From Chlamydomonas sphaeroides (Eukaryota > Chlorophyta > Chlorophyceae > Chlamydomonadales > Chlamydomonadaceae): a stretch of 64,000 bases of DNA. The position numbers and the translations under genes were made by a program. This document shows positions 42,301 through 57,300 of this stretch, piece by piece. Within the stretch, counting starts at the first letter, position 1, and each line of letters starts with the position of its first letter. The notes under the pieces are model-generated. The model did not search any database. It saw only the letters and a list, made by a program, of their open reading frames with translations, and was not told the origin of the DNA. The stretch covers positions 1 through 64,000 of the forward strand of contig BDDC01000400.1 of assembly GCA_001662425.1 (NCBI GenBank). Direction: 5' to 3'.

Positions 42301-45300
42301 GCCTCGTCGCCCTGCTTGACGTTCATCTACAAGCAGACCAATGGTGTATTCAAGTAAGGAAGACAACAGCTGAGAGCTACGTCAGGGCCAATGAGACGGG
42401 GAGCAACAGTCGCAGCTGTCGACGGATCAGGGCCGATGCCTTGCCTGGTTTGATGCGCCAACGACTGATAATTTTGCACCAGCACGCTGGCGAGTGCCCG
42501 GCTCGTGTGGACAGCGGGAGCGGCCTGCTAGTGTCTGGAAGACTGGCACCCCAAAGGCTGGGCACGGTTTGACCTGCGGTCACGCATGCATGCATCCTCG
42601 TACGTATGCAGCACATAATGCATTATGAGGCATGTTCATAACCACCGCTGATTATGTTAGCACAAGCCCGCTGGGTACGTCCTCCTGCTGCTTGCGCACC
42701 TTGACTAGGAAAGCGTCCCCAACGTCCTTGTCTGCCAGCGTCACTGTCACGGTTCGTTCGCGGCTCGTATCCTACGTAATAGAACAGAAATGGGCGCACT
42801 GGGTTCAGCTTTTGTACATGTGATGCGGCGCGTCCACTTGGCGCGCACTGTGCCCCGGTCAACTCGCTTGGTGATACACATGTCGAGCTCACCTGGACAA
42901 TGTTTGATGTGAAGGTAAGCTCAACACCATACGAAGACTCGTCATCGCTGTTGACGTTAACCTTGAAAACCTGTCCGTCGCCCTTGCCAAAGAAGCCCTG
43001 GCTGCTTGACATGACGAGATTAAACTGCCAGACGGGCAACACGGGCGCGCAAACGGGCAATGTCTCACAAAAACGGCAAGGCAGGCAGGGTGAAGGCCAG
43101 CCACATGCATGCTGCCTGCCCAATACCTTGATTGTTGTACTGAGCGAGCTGCTAGCGGTCAGGGTGTAAGTGTATGAGCCGCCGCCTCCAGAGAAAGAGA
43201 ACCTGCACCATAGTCATGGCAAAACAAACAAAGCGTGAGCAGACGGCATCTAGCGTGTGCATCGCAAGGCGCACGTTGTTGCATGGCTCACTTGGTGAAT
43301 GTGCGGTTTGCGGTGGCCTGGATTGCGCTCAGCTGCTTGCTCGCCAGCACTCCGCCCATGACATCCACTCGCGGCTTCACGTTCCCGTTGCCAGCATCGC
43401 CGCTCGCGTCCATGTATTGCTACGGCAAGCAGGCAGGGACGCGTAGCCCGGTGATGGATGGGCGCATGGGCACTCGCACATGCACACAGTGTGCGTGTCA
43501 GCCAGTTCGTTGGGTATGATGGAACTGACTTCCGTACCTTGGTGCGCAGCATTAGTTTCTACGTAGCACATGTTGGGGGCGACGGATTTATGCACCAAGC
43601 AATTTCATGCATGCGCAGACAGCCCACACACGGCACCGTACTACGCAGCCACATAGGCATCAAGCTCTTATGTTACCTGGAGCTTGTCTTCGCCCTCAAA
43701 GAAGCCCAGTCTCCAGACGGGGTCCTGCAAGTCGCACCGGAACAACGAAGCCTGTTTCATTGGCACAACCAAGCCCATGCATGCCCAAGAAGCGCCGACC
43801 GCCAATTGCTGCCGAACCTTGCGATTGACCAGATTGACCCCATCTTTTCGAGACGCTCAGGATCGATTGTGCGGCCCTCGTACATGTAAGGAGACCTGTG
43901 ATATTAGATGGCAGCAGGTCAATTGGCCGAGGCCTAGGTGTGCACTCTTCCAATGCTTCCGTCCTGTATTCCTGCGCACCCTACCTCCTGTCGTCAGTGT
44001 CTAAGGTCTGGTGCCACACGCCCTCAACACGTGGCTGCAAGAACCCGTTGCCTTCAATGCTGCCAGCCTGCACCACAGCAAACCGCAACATAGAACACGA
44101 CGGATGAAGCAGAGAACAGCAGCAGCAGCATCAAGCGTCAGCTGTGCCAGCAGTTCAGAACTGCAGCGCAACAGCCCCAGTCGTGCCCAACCTGGTATCC
44201 TGGGAGCTGGCCAGTGTTGCCCTGCAGCGCTTCCTCCTTGAGTGAGGCGTGGAGTGACAATATGGACTTCCAGCCGTCCAGCCGCGGCTGCATGAACTGG
44301 ACAACAGTCGTGTCGTTCGCTGCAACGGCGGCAGCGTACTGAGACTGAAGCTCGGGTATGATTGAGTTCCGGATGTGGTTGACGCTGTGCCATGAGGTGG
44401 CGGTGATGTCCTCATTGTTGTTCAGCTTGGTGCGCCACGTCCTGTGTGGTTTAATCAGCGGGCAAAGGGCATTGCAGAAGGCCCGCATGCTGGCGCATAC
44501 CAGCGGATATTGCATATGCATGTCTATGTGGAAGGCTTACGGTTTCCCAATAGTGGCGTTGGCAGAGCATTTGTCCAAATCCCAGCGAAGCTCATCTGTA
44601 GACATGCATAAAGGTTACCATGTGCAAATTACACAAGCGTGCATGTACCTGAATATTTGGCACGCGAAGCTATTTTCTAGCTGGCTCACCAACAGTCGTG
44701 AGCATGATGGCAAATGTTGGTGCCTGCATACACAGCATATAAAGACATCTCAACTTAGATTCAGAGGACAAACACGAAGCAGCACGCACATGAATCAACT
44801 TCCGCTATTATTTGAACCCACCAGAATCATGTCACTGGCTCCATCCTGTGCCATTGCTAGTGATGCATAGCCGGTGGGCGTCGAGAAGCCTGCTCATGCA
44901 CGGTGATGACAGGACAAACCAGCACTTCGTCATCACACACAAGTGGTACCGGTACATGAAACCACTCTTGCATGTGGATTATGTTCAGGAGTATTTTCTC
45001 CCTAAGACACATGACAACTGCAGAGATTTGGTACTTACCTTCAGCTCTTGTGATGGTCATTTTGAGATTGTTAACCTCTTCACCCGTGTTTGAATAACTC
45101 TTGTCTGTTGAGAAGCCGCCAGATCCCTTGTCCGACGTAAATTCAATGCACTGCGTGCGTAACCAAGGCATCTCTCACAAGGTTGACACCAGCAAGCAAT
45201 CCTATGTGCAGATGAGTCAGTACTGGCCCTGCCTGCTCCACTCCGATACCAATGCAGGATTGGTCATTTTTGAACTCGTAACCCAGGGAAATCTTAGTTT

Positions 45301-48300
45301 TGCCACACGAGGGGTAAATCTGCGTTACGAATAGGGTAGTTTGTAGGTAGCTCGGTTTATGGTATGGCAGCCACCGTCGTCGTGATGATATATATTGGGT
45401 TCCACTCGCATGACTTACCACATCAAGCCCTTTGGGACTCCAAGCAAACTCGTAAGGTTGGTTGCTGTGGGTGTACGGCCATATACACACATGTTACGCA
45501 GGTGCACGTTGCGTGGTGGCACGATTACAGTTGCTCACCGGTATTCGCTGGGTACACGTGGTCCTTCTGCTTGGAGTGCCGCATTGGCAGCCTGCATCGC
45601 AGAGGGTAGCGTACCATTTATTTGTGATGTTATACAAATCCCATAGCAGCATCGGGCTTTGACATTTTACGTGCTCACCTCCATTCCATACGGGTCCCGT
45701 ACGAATGCTGACATATCTGCTGACGTGATGCTGGGGATGTTCACTGGTGTACGCTGTATGGTATCGGTATTTGCCTTTATGGCGTTACCCAGGCGAGCGG
45801 CACCCTGGCTAATTCTAACAACCTGCGACACTGGCAACAGCTTATTCGCAAGCCTGGCCACTTGTCCGGCTTTTTGCAGCACTGTCTGCAATTTCTTCAG
45901 CGCCATTGGAAATTTCGAGGCCTCGCTTGGTCCTCGTGCGAACTGTGGTCCCAGACGTGGCGGCAATGCAAGCAATGCATCGTGGTAGTCACGTCAGCGC
46001 GTTGCTGTCACAACTTGCATCCGCTGTTTGGCTCACCTTGTTGAAAGGAACCGCGTTGATAAAGGCCCAGATGGCTGTATGTGACGAAGGGCCCACCATG
46101 GCATAATTAGATTGGTAATGCACACTTTGCATCGCGCACACCCAGTGCATACGTGGCTGCTTACCAGCCTTGGCCAGGTCTGGACTTCCCGGCCCGCCGC
46201 AGGTGGTTTTGGTTCCCTGGGTCATTGCCAAGCTGCAACATGCATGTAGCCGGGAGGGCAACATGTCAGATACGTGGATTACAGCCTCGAACATGATAAA
46301 TGCATGATAGTTCACGCATCGAGATGGCTCGCTGCTCACGAGATGGATGTTGATATGCTTGAGCGCAGTGTGACCGAGGACCCATCGCCTGCACATGCGC
46401 AAACCATTCGATGATTATGGAATGCAGTATTATGCCGGCTTAGACAGCTCACGCTGACTACACTGACCTGGCGGGTCACGCAGGATAAGAAGTGGCACAG
46501 GGATAGGCACTGCGGAGACGGAGCAAGGTTGCGGGGTAATGGAGCGTTATTGGCAGGAACTACTTAAAAGGTAGATCCGCGGCATGCGAGACCCGCTGGC
46601 GGGGCCAACCTTCGATGAAGTCGGTTCCCACGGCTTGGATGGAGCCCTGCAGGCACGCCATTGCACGGTGATGAATGAAGGTTCGTGCATGCAGCGCCGA
46701 CCATGCTTTCTGCATATGCTATACAGACACTGAGGCACACCACGCTGAGTCACCAGACTCACTTGTACGATGGCGTAGGTGTTGAAGCTGCGGGCTGGCC
46801 AGCCGTTGGCCTGCAGGACGCTCACGGTGACAGGTAGGGCATTGGCGGTTAGACTGCCAAAGGCTGGGCCAGCTGGCTTGAAGCGGTACGTTAGCTCCGC
46901 CATGCCAGTCTGGGCTGACACCTCGACCTGCAGTGGAGACCAGGGGCAGCGGCGACGATGAAGGTCGGGGACGAAGGCGAAGATCGATGTAGGCCAAGGT
47001 GGAGAAAGGGCAGCACATTGTTGACCAGGGGTGAGGTCAGGTGCGGAGGCCACGGTGGAGGCGAGGGTGGAGCGAGGCGAGTGTGGGGCCCAGGGTGGAG
47101 GCCAGAGCAGAGGTGGCGTACGTACAGGTAGGTGTTTTCACTGCATGCGTGACGTCCGCAAGGGGGCAACCTTGCTGTGCTAACCTGCGTACTCTGAATT
47201 AGCTCACCGGCTGCTGACATCCCAGACGCGCGGTTGAGCAGACGTTGTCGGTGCCCGCGCCCGAGACCGTATCCTGGATCAGGACGCTGCTGCTCAGGTT
47301 GCGACACACAAGGCGGCCGTATCGCTCAAATAGGCGGATGCGCATTGCATAGTCTACGGGCAGGAAGGGGAGCAGGAGCAAGCAAGGTGCGGCACAGGGG
47401 GCGCTCGTGTCACTCAAACAGGCGATTATACGCGTATCGTGTACTCATGGCGTACATGGAGGATCGGAAAGCAACAGAGTGCATCCGCAATGGCCAATTA
47501 CAAAATAACGGCAAGCGGAGTCATGCATGTATTAGTACGGCACTCGCTCCTGTTCTTTGGCATTACCTGTCTGTGCTGATAGCAGCACAACCTCCTTTTG
47601 TAGCAGGGCGGTGTCGGGTGGGGCATATGCGGCGTAGACCCTGGAGTACGCCGCTACGATCTTCAAAGGTCCAATGTCGGGCCAACGGGGTGGGTGGAGG
47701 ACAGCTGGTGTGCGGCCGTCATACCTAATTAAATCGCATCCTTTCGTCTTGCACAAGCGAGCATGCGGGTAGGTACATATATATGCCGCGCAGCCCTTAC
47801 CCCTGCCTGCGTGGTGCACTGCTCGCTGAGGCGGAAGGCGCCGCACTGTGTCGGCAGGCCGTTGGGGTCCACCGATGGCCTGCACACATCCGCGTCGATG
47901 TCCACGGGCGCCAAGTAGACGAAGGCTGCGGATGGCACTGTGTCTTCAAGTGACGCGCTGGTCAGGTTGACAAGTTGGGACCCCTGCATGCGTGCAAGCG
48001 ATTGCAGTTACACAGGCAGGGCAGCTAATGCGTTTGCGTGGCACAGCAGCAGTGGGGACCGGCAACGGCATTGGCACCCACGCGTCAGTAGCAGTAGCTC
48101 ACCTGTCCGGACACCAGCATGTAACTGTCCACGGCTGCTGCGTTGAGGTCGGGAATGGGCTCGGTCAAAGTGACGTAGCTCACGACCCAGGGCAGGGCTG
48201 GCAGCCTGCCGCAGGCGCAAATGCAGCAGCAGCGTACAACAGCAGCGTTACACTTGTCAAATATAATGATGTCAGCTTTCGCGAGGTGTGAGGCCGAACG

Positions 48301-51300
48301 CAAAGAGTTCACGGCAAGCGAACCATGCTAGTCTGTAGGTGGCATGTGGGGAGCCAGCCAGGCAGGAAGTGCGCACTCCGTTGTTCCGGCGCACCTCAGA
48401 ATCGTTTCAGCAACGGGGGCTCCATCCTCGGACATGCCGAGCGCCACACGGCGAGCACTCTGCGCAAGGATGGCACGGCGCCGTCGTCATGACTAATCAG
48501 TACGGGGTCAGTACAAGCATCAGCTGCAGCAGGGGTCATTCATGTGCTCGCGCGGCAAGTAAATAAGGGACCGGATACCCTATTGCACGCACCACTGGCT
48601 GCTCCATATGAGCGCCGCATCCCTGCGCGCTAAGCTTCACAAGGACGCGGCCGAGGCCATAGTTACACCTGTGGCGAATTCAAGGCTCAGCGGGTTGTGT
48701 CATGTACGGGGCTGCTGTAGTTCCCGGTCCCAGCAGAGCTCGCTATCTTCGAGCCGCTTTTAACTGCCCGCAGCCCGCTGCACTCATCGTTCATGGCCCA
48801 TGCACACCTGCCGCCCACAACGCTAACCGCCAGGAGCCGTGTGGTGGTGTCTCGAATGTCCACATCAGCTACCGGTGCTGTCAGATCGAAAGCGCCCTGA
48901 GAGTCCAGCTGCAGGGGAAAGAACACACCATGCTTCATTGATGAGGGGAACTGCCTCCACGCAAAACACAAGGCGCGGCTGCATACGTGAGTCTCTATCT
49001 ATATATGCAGGCGGCAGACCGGCGTGGCCCGCCGTTTGCCCCACGGACCTGTACCGTAGGCGGATACAGCACTGTGAAGCTGTGGTTGTTGTAGCGTGCC
49101 TCGAGGCGCAGCACGCTGCCCACCCCGGCGGCTAGCAGGAAGGCGCCTTCGACATTCGTGGGCACACATGCCACGGTGGAGTTGTCGACCATGCTGATGG
49201 CGCAAACGTCGACATCTGAGATGCGTGCAGCAGAGGTCGCAGTGGGAGCATTAAGTCAAAGGGTGTGGCCCTGCTACTTACTCTAGCGGGTGCATGAGCG
49301 GTGGGACGAGCACGCAGTTGATGGATGAAGCGTGACATGATATGCGGTGTGCACGTGATGATGTGCAATTATTGGCCGCAAGGTAAGCGAGGATAGGCGG
49401 GCCATGCAACACATCCCCCTCACGCACCGGCAATGGGGCAACCACGTGTTTCCGCAAAGCCGCTGCTGCTGGTGCTACCAGGCCACCTGAACGTATAAGA
49501 GCAGATTGACGCAGGTGAGCGCAAGTAGGGGCGCACGCTATGCAGCTCTTGTGACACACCTCACGTAGCCGGTAATTGGCAGACTGCTCATGTCTACAAT
49601 GGGCAGGATGTCACTGGAACCGGCATGGTTCAGCGTCACCACCTGCCAGCAGGATCGGTTGGAATCACGGGGCTCAGCCAAAGCAGAGAGCGAGACAGAG
49701 GGTGCGTGGGGCCGCACCCAGGCAGCAGGACCCAACCTGGGAGCCCCCTTCTGCGTTGTTGATTGAGAACTTGTGACGATTAACCTCCCCCGTGCGTAGC
49801 TTGGTTCGCTTGCTGGCCGTGAGCCTGCGTATGTATCAGCATAGTACAAAAGCTATGCCCCGACGAACCACATGCTGTGCCCGTATGAAGTGTGTGTATG
49901 TGAGTAATAGATAGGCTCGTGCGCAAACCAGCGAGCACACGTAGCAGCCAGCAGCAGGCAGCCTCCAGGTTGCATGCGCCACACGTGCACGCAGCCTTAC
50001 CTAATCGACTGGTCGATACACCGCTCTGAGACGCAGCAGCAGAAGGCAGGCGAAACGTGCGTGTCACACACAAGCAAGGGCGGCACCGCCATAGAAAAGG
50101 CAGACAGTAACGCACATACGTACGCGCTGGCCAGTCAGCACCACCCCGCGCCCCTCACCTGGCGCACCCACGGGGTTGCAGGAGGGCAGGTGCGTCTGCA
50201 GCAGCAGGCTGTACCTGCCGCTGCCGTCGGTGGTGGTGGACTGCACCTTGGGGGTGCCGAGCACATGAGCGGTCATGCGCACGCCGGGGGCCCCTGTGAG
50301 CACCCGGGTCTTGACCGACCCCGTGAGCTTGCCCGCCCACATGATGGTCACGTCGCGGCACTCGGGCTCTGTGGAGGCATGTGGCGCAGGCAAGTTTCAT
50401 AAGTGCGTTACACGGCTTATATGGTCGGCGAACACCCTCAGCGGGTGTCAACAAAACTGGGTCAAATAAACAAGCAATCTCAGGAACTAAGAGCCAGACA
50501 GCGTCTCTGCTCACCGCTCACGAAGCGTGCTGCTGACAGCGGGTTGCTGGTGTTGAGGTAAAAGACGTCCGTGGCGTCGGAGGCCACCGTGACGCAGAAG
50601 CGGTACGTGAGGCCAACCCGCAGGTCGTCGCGCACAATGTCCTCGTCCAACTCGGTGCGCGCTGGCTTGTAGAGCGTGCCGCACGGCAGGCTAATGGACA
50701 GCTGTGCGGTGGTCACCGTGTTGCGCAGGCTGCCGTCGGTGGGGTCAACCAGACTGCGCGTGACGCTGATGCCCGACTCACATGCGCTGCCCACCACCCA
50801 GCTGCAAATGGCACACATAAGTAAGCTTCATAAGTCTCGTGATAGATGCAATAATGTGTGCGGTGCGACTGCTCATCACCTGAACGCAATGCTGGTGTAC
50901 TCCTGCACAACACTCATGTTGACTGGCCGGCCACTGGGGTTGTCCAGGGTGCAGCCACATGTGCTGGTGCCTGTGTAACCAGCGGGAACCGTCGGCACGC
51001 GGGTAGATCGACATAGTATTTATTTCGCGTGGCGCCGAGTAGCAATACTTGCACAGGCGTACGTACCGTTGGCGAAGGTTGCATCCGTGACAGGTGTGCT
51101 CTCCACGTTACGCCAGTCTGGCAGGGCGGGGTACTGCTGCTCCGTGCGAAGGAAGGCCCGGTACTGGAAGGGCACCCCTGGCTGCAGACGCCGCTGGGTG
51201 TGAAGCGCAGCGGGCTTGCGAACAAACTCTGCGCGGGCAAGCGAGTCGTGCAAGGCCACGGTCATCCTCAGGTCCACGGCGGGCGATAATCGCCAGTAAT

Positions 51301-54300
51301 CACAGTAATCAGCGTATGTAGCACACACCGCCATGAGCGACACGCGCACGGAACACATACACGCAAGAGCCCTACCTGTGGCTGAAGCTGCAAAGCCAGG
51401 AAGCAGCAGAGGGTCCGAGACGGCAGCCTTGGTCGCATTGAATCCCCTGGCCTGGGCCAGGATGCTCCAGGTGGTGCCGAAGCGGCTGTGTGTGCGGTTG
51501 CCATCGCCCAGCTCAATAACGGCCTCACGTGCAGAAGCACTGCGTTGATTGGGCAGCGTGCGTGATGGCATGCGTGCCGATGAGCAAACGAGCAAGCGAC
51601 ACAGCACACCGCCCATACACGCAGTTCAGTGCCTAGCATGTAGCCGCTGGCACGCATGTATGCTGCCATTGGGCCGCTGGACCAACACACCGCAGAACAA
51701 ACTGCGGCCGGATGCGGCAGGCGCCCACGACACAAATGCCGCTGCCTGCGTCGTTGTCAGGTCCCAGGTCGCACTCCGCCTGCGGGCGCATATGCGGACC
51801 ACGTAGCGTAGTTGAGCAGCAATGCCCAAGCGAGCGACGAGGGGACCAGCACGCACGCTCGCACGGGCCGCAGTAGTGCGGATCCAGATTGCATGTACGC
51901 ACCAAGCCCTCGAGCGGGATGCCGTCACCGCAAGACCGCCGCCACAGGCTTGGCCGCAGCGAGGCCTGAGGTGTGCCAGCAGGTGCTGCGGCCGACTGCT
52001 GCTGCACGGCAATGAGCGACAGGCCGCCGCTGGGGCAGGTGGTGGCGGTGACCACATCCGGCAGCCTGCGTGCAGGAGGACGGACAGCACGGCGACACGC
52101 ATGTGGCTCGCTCGCTCGAGCATCAAGCGGGTGCAGCAGCACAGCACAGCGCACACGGAGGCACATGGTGATCCCGCTGCCTGCCCGCTCCGCATGCCAT
52201 GATGCACGCTTACCCGTCCCCGGTGACCTCAGCGGAGCCTGTGTGCGCGCCCCGCAGCCACGGGGCCATGCACACAAAGCCGTAGGAAGCGCTACAGCTG
52301 GCCGCCCTGATGCTAGGTGCGGTGCCGCTTGCGTCCAGGTAGGCGCACAGGCTGCTGCCGGGGAACCTGCTGGCCTCTAGCTGCCAGGCCGGGGTCATGA
52401 TGTTGGGCACACCCACGCCGTCAGCTATCCAGTAGGGCCGGCCGGTGGACAGCGCATCGATGGCGCCGAGCCACAGCCGCGGCGGGTTGCTGCCAGCTGG
52501 CACCACGGAGCGTGCCAGCTGGTACAGGGCGTGGAGGTCCTGCGTGTACGACGGCGGTGATAATTAACAGCACACACAGGCGGACAGGATCTCCAGCCAG
52601 GACCCAGGACAAGGACGACACAGCGAGCGGCCAGGCGCAGTAGCCGCACCCACCTCGGCCGTGTGCACAAGTGCCAGATCCCCAGGCATGAGTGCGTTTC
52701 GGCACAGCAGGGCCGCCTGCGGTGTGTGGTGCCAGACACGTGCGTTCGTGCGCGGCATAACAACACATAATGAGGCGAGGTGCTGTAGATGCATGGTGGC
52801 AGCCGGATCAGCGGGTGCACTCAGTGTGTCACCTGCTGCCACGTGCTCTCAGCCTGCTGCGCGTATAAGGTCAGCACGTGCGCCCCCCGCACTGCTTGCG
52901 TGGCAGTCAGGCTGGCGAGCGCGCGCTTGCTGGACACAGGGAGCGGCGGCCTGCCGTAGCATGTGAAGTTCACGGATGCATACTTGGATGTGCCTGCGAG
53001 GGGAGGGGTTGGTTCGTTCGTGTGTTCACAGCACGTCCGTTTCTCACACCGGATCATTGCTTAAGGGACAGCCATGTACCCGATACATAGCCATGTATCC
53101 AACAAAAAGCTGCCTTGCCAGGTATTCACCCGTACGCACCGGGGCAAGGGTCGGCAACGAGTTGTACGGGGCGGACGTCACACACGGCCTTGCCCAGGCA
53201 CAGCGAGCGGAGGGCGCCCAGCAAGGCCGGCGAGGCACAGGTCGTGTTGCCCATGGCCGCGCTCGGACACACGTCGGTGCGTGTGCGCCCGTAGCTGGCT
53301 GCGTCAATGGAGCTGATGATGTAGCCGGCTGCTGCCGGGCAGCGCAGCACGAAGGGCTCCCCGTCGCAGACCGGCCCCACTGATGTCTCTGTGAGCAAGA
53401 GAGCGAGCGAGGTCCAAAGATGAAGGGGGCGGAGAACAAGAGGAGCCATGCATGGCTCGGTTGGTTGGCGAGTGCATGTGGCGGAATGAGGCACTCTCTG
53501 GCTAATCAACGCCCCTATGAGCTTGTCAGCGCGCGGTGCATTGTCGCCGTGTTTACTTACGGGCAAAGCCAGGTGCCAACAACGCTGCACTCTGAGCGGG
53601 GTAGCCCGCAAATGTGATAGTAAAGCTGCGCAAGACACCCGTGTCTCGGACTGCTGCGTCGTACACCGTTAGCTTCCAAGTGCCTAGGGGGCTGGTTCCA
53701 TTGACTGTGGTCAGGTCAGAGAAGGGGCGGTACGTGCCTCCACTAGGCGCCACTTGCATGATAGAGATTGCAGCAGAAGCCGTGAACTGCCGAGTCGAAT
53801 ATGAGCACAGAGATGCTATTAGGCTGGGTCAATCGGTCAGTGTCAGCAGGCATGTCATACAGCCTGCCGTGACGCACATACCGTTAACACGCCATCAAGT
53901 ACTGTACCGGCGCCAGCACTCTCCGACAGCAGCCAGCTGACACCACTCGGCGCGACCAGCGTCAGCGTGACGTCTGCAAACCAGGTATGCTGCATGTTCA
54001 CCTCCACTTGGAGGCCCGACAGGGTAGCAATGGCGCATCTGCACCACACAACGAATGCAGCACGCAGATGGAGGAGGCACACAGCGAGCCCGTCATGTAC
54101 GTCGCAATGTGCATCCTTGATTAACCAACCCGACCATAGGCCACGCCCACCCAACAAACGTACGAGGGCGGGACGGTTGCGGCCAGCTCGCCCAGCGTGA
54201 GGTCCTCGATGTACACCTGACTCGTCGAGCCCGCGACGCAGCGTGCAAGGGGGTTGAGCACAGGCGGCGACGCGGCACCAAGGGGCGCCTTGCACAAGGG

Positions 54301-57300
54301 GCGGAGGCTCAGGCCGCATGACTCATCGCCTAGGCCCGGCGCCGGCTGCTGTGGTGGTGGGTGATGGAGGCAGGCGGCAGGGAGGGCCGTGTGTGGAACC
54401 TTTTTCAGCACGAAATGCGATCGATCGCAGCGGATGAGTGGGTCGTCTAGACTCGTGTTAGCACACGACAATGCGATCCGAAGCATATGGCACATGTGCA
54501 TCCCGTGCCTGCTCTCTAGCTGGGCTTGCCTGGTCTGATGTCTGGAGGGTCCATGCCACGCAGCTGTTGGCCCCACGGGTCGGCTCGTTGGCCAGCCACG
54601 GCGTGTATGTATAGCTTGCATCCGCTCCGGCGCTGTTCGTGATACCCGAAGCGGTCCTGAGGCCGAGCCAGACTTGCCGTACAGGCACTGCTGTTGCCAT
54701 TTCCTGGAAGGGCTGAGTGAGCATGAGGCTCGCGTAGACCTGGGGGCATCGGGGATGGTCAGTCGTGACAACTACGCCAGTGCAATCAAGATGTGCGCAA
54801 GCAAGGAAGCTAGAGTTAAAATTTCAATTACGTACAGCTGGCTTGCTTTGACCCCGACCCCTTGATTGGAGGAGAAAGAGCGACCGGGGAGCCGGTGCCT
54901 CCTACACGCCCTGTCCCCCGTCAACAATGTTGCGAGCACCGTGCGGTGCAGCAACCTGTACAGCAGCCATATGCACGTGTTAGGCGATCGAGGTGTCCTC
55001 TCACCTGCTCATACTCGCTGTGCGTCATGTCGGCCAGGCGCGCTCCTCGTGACTCGCACCAAGCCTTGCTCGCCGCCCAATCAAGAGAATCAGGTCCCAG
55101 GGTGAAGCGCACGCCTGCCACGACTACTGAGCTTGGGACCTGTGGCGCAATGACGTGGGCCTTACTTGGACACCATGCTTGCTTCTCGTGTGCCGCCAGA
55201 GCTGGACTCTGACGCTAGGGGGGTGGACGCTGTGTGCATACCAGCAGCGAGCCTCCCAGCCCTCTTCAATAACTCTGGCCCCTACCTTGACTGAGACCCG
55301 GCTGGGTGTGCTAGCTTGAGGGACGTCAGCTCGGCAGAGGTACGGGAGCCGCGTGTCACACCTCACGTCCTGCGGGCATGCAGGCAGGGGGCCATCTAGC
55401 CGCAGTGTTGGGTAGCGACTCGGTTGGGCCTATCCGACTGACGCAGCCTGCTGTTGGCCGGCAATGCTCGTCGATGTCTCCTTCATCCATGAACCCTGGT
55501 GAGCACTCACCTCGATGCCCGTGGGCCCTGTATAGGCCAGATTCGGTCCAGTTGTACGTAAGTTGACTACTGACTGACCGCATGACTCGATGCCGACCTG
55601 GCCGTCTGGCTGACCTGTGGCACAAATAAAGATCGACGACAATGGAAATGGATACACAACCAGGAGGTCCACAACTAGCTGCTCGCTTTGGCCCAAGCGC
55701 AGCTTTGTCGAAACAGCAGCCTCACCCGCGCGCCAAAGCCTGGTAGTAGACAGGACAGCCCCGTTGCTCCAGCTCCAGTCAGTGGGCAGTTGTTGTAGTT
55801 GTTGACGTGTCCGCCACGGAAAGCTCCATGCGCTCCGTCTCAGGCCAATCCACATGCGCAGGTCTGTTGCGCTTGTGCGCTCAAACATCTCCAAGCTGCG
55901 TGCAAGTCGCATGAACAGAGGTACAGAGCGGAAGGAATGCTGTAAGCAGCATGCCGAGCTACCGATTCGTTGAGCCAGCCATCGCTTCTGCGCTGACATG
56001 CGCACCTCAGCAATTCCGAAACTGCACCGTAGATGGGGTACCAAGGGAAGAATGCCAACATGCCGCCAGCCAGCGGCAATACATGCTTGCTGTGCGCTGT
56101 CAAAGTCCAGCGCAGTGTCGTAATACGTATATACAGCATCTTCTACAGTGACGGTGGCCGTGGCTGTGCCCATGGCTGTATCCACGATGCCAGGCTGGGG
56201 CGCTGACGGCACAAGTGCAGACACGTCGTCATCGACCGGCAGCCCCTGCCAGCTGCCGCGGGCTGCCCTGCATACAAACGGATAGCTGCCATCCGAGCAA
56301 TCGATAAGCTGGGCTGCCGCTGGATTTGCGGAAGTGTCCAGCAGGCCACACAGGCCCCTCGTGTTGACGGCGGAGCGACCAGCATCCGCTGGCAGCGTCC
56401 ACGAGGAGATTGCAGCTGTCGCGCCACCCTGCGCCGCAGTCAGGTGTGGGCGTCAAGCGACCTGCACAAACGCGCAGGAGGAACGGACAAGCGAGCACAG
56501 CAAACAAACGGCCTGCAGGCATACAGGTGCGTACGGTGGCGGACGTGGGGACTCTGTCCCACACACGGCCAGCCCTCCTTGATTAAACGACGTGGGCCCT
56601 GCACGTGTCCAGTTCTATCTCTATTTCATGTGCGTACCATGCTGCTCTGCCAAGCTGCCATGCGATCAGGCTCTTGACGGGCTCTGGACGGGGCGTGCAG
56701 GGTCGAGTAAGCAAGCACCAACGTTGATGATGAGCAGCTACGTCCAGATGTTGAGCAGCTAGCGCGCCACTAGCTAGGCTACCGGCCCACGCACCATCCA
56801 CACGGGCTGGTCCATGCCGAGGCTTCGGAGCCACTCAGCTATGTACTGCTCTTCAGCCGCGTCCAGCAGCCAGAGAAGTTCCAGGCCCTGTGCATTTTAA
56901 ACGGTGGCGTGGACCCGGATACAGTCAGGCTTTGCGTGCATTAGTTGGCAAGCTGTTAAGCTGCGTCAGAGCATCCGAGTTCCTGGTTGCCTACTTATAT
57001 GCCATGAAGGCTGTATTCCGCCCTGGAAATTAAAGAGGTCCGACCTCCACCCCGTGAGTTAGGCGGCCATCCACCCCGAGCACTGTGCTCGCCACTCGCT
57101 GTCTAGGTTTTACTTCCATCAGTTATCAACTGAGCACCCACGCTGCTGTGTAGCCGTGTTCACCTTCTCTTTGCAAATTTTGTGCGCTGTAAACCATGTG
57201 ACGGCGTGGGCCCGATACACGATAGCGGACCATGCGCCGATGGGTGAGGAGGCATCCGCAAGGACCAGCTCCTCGCCGGGGGTCAGGTCTGCATAGCATG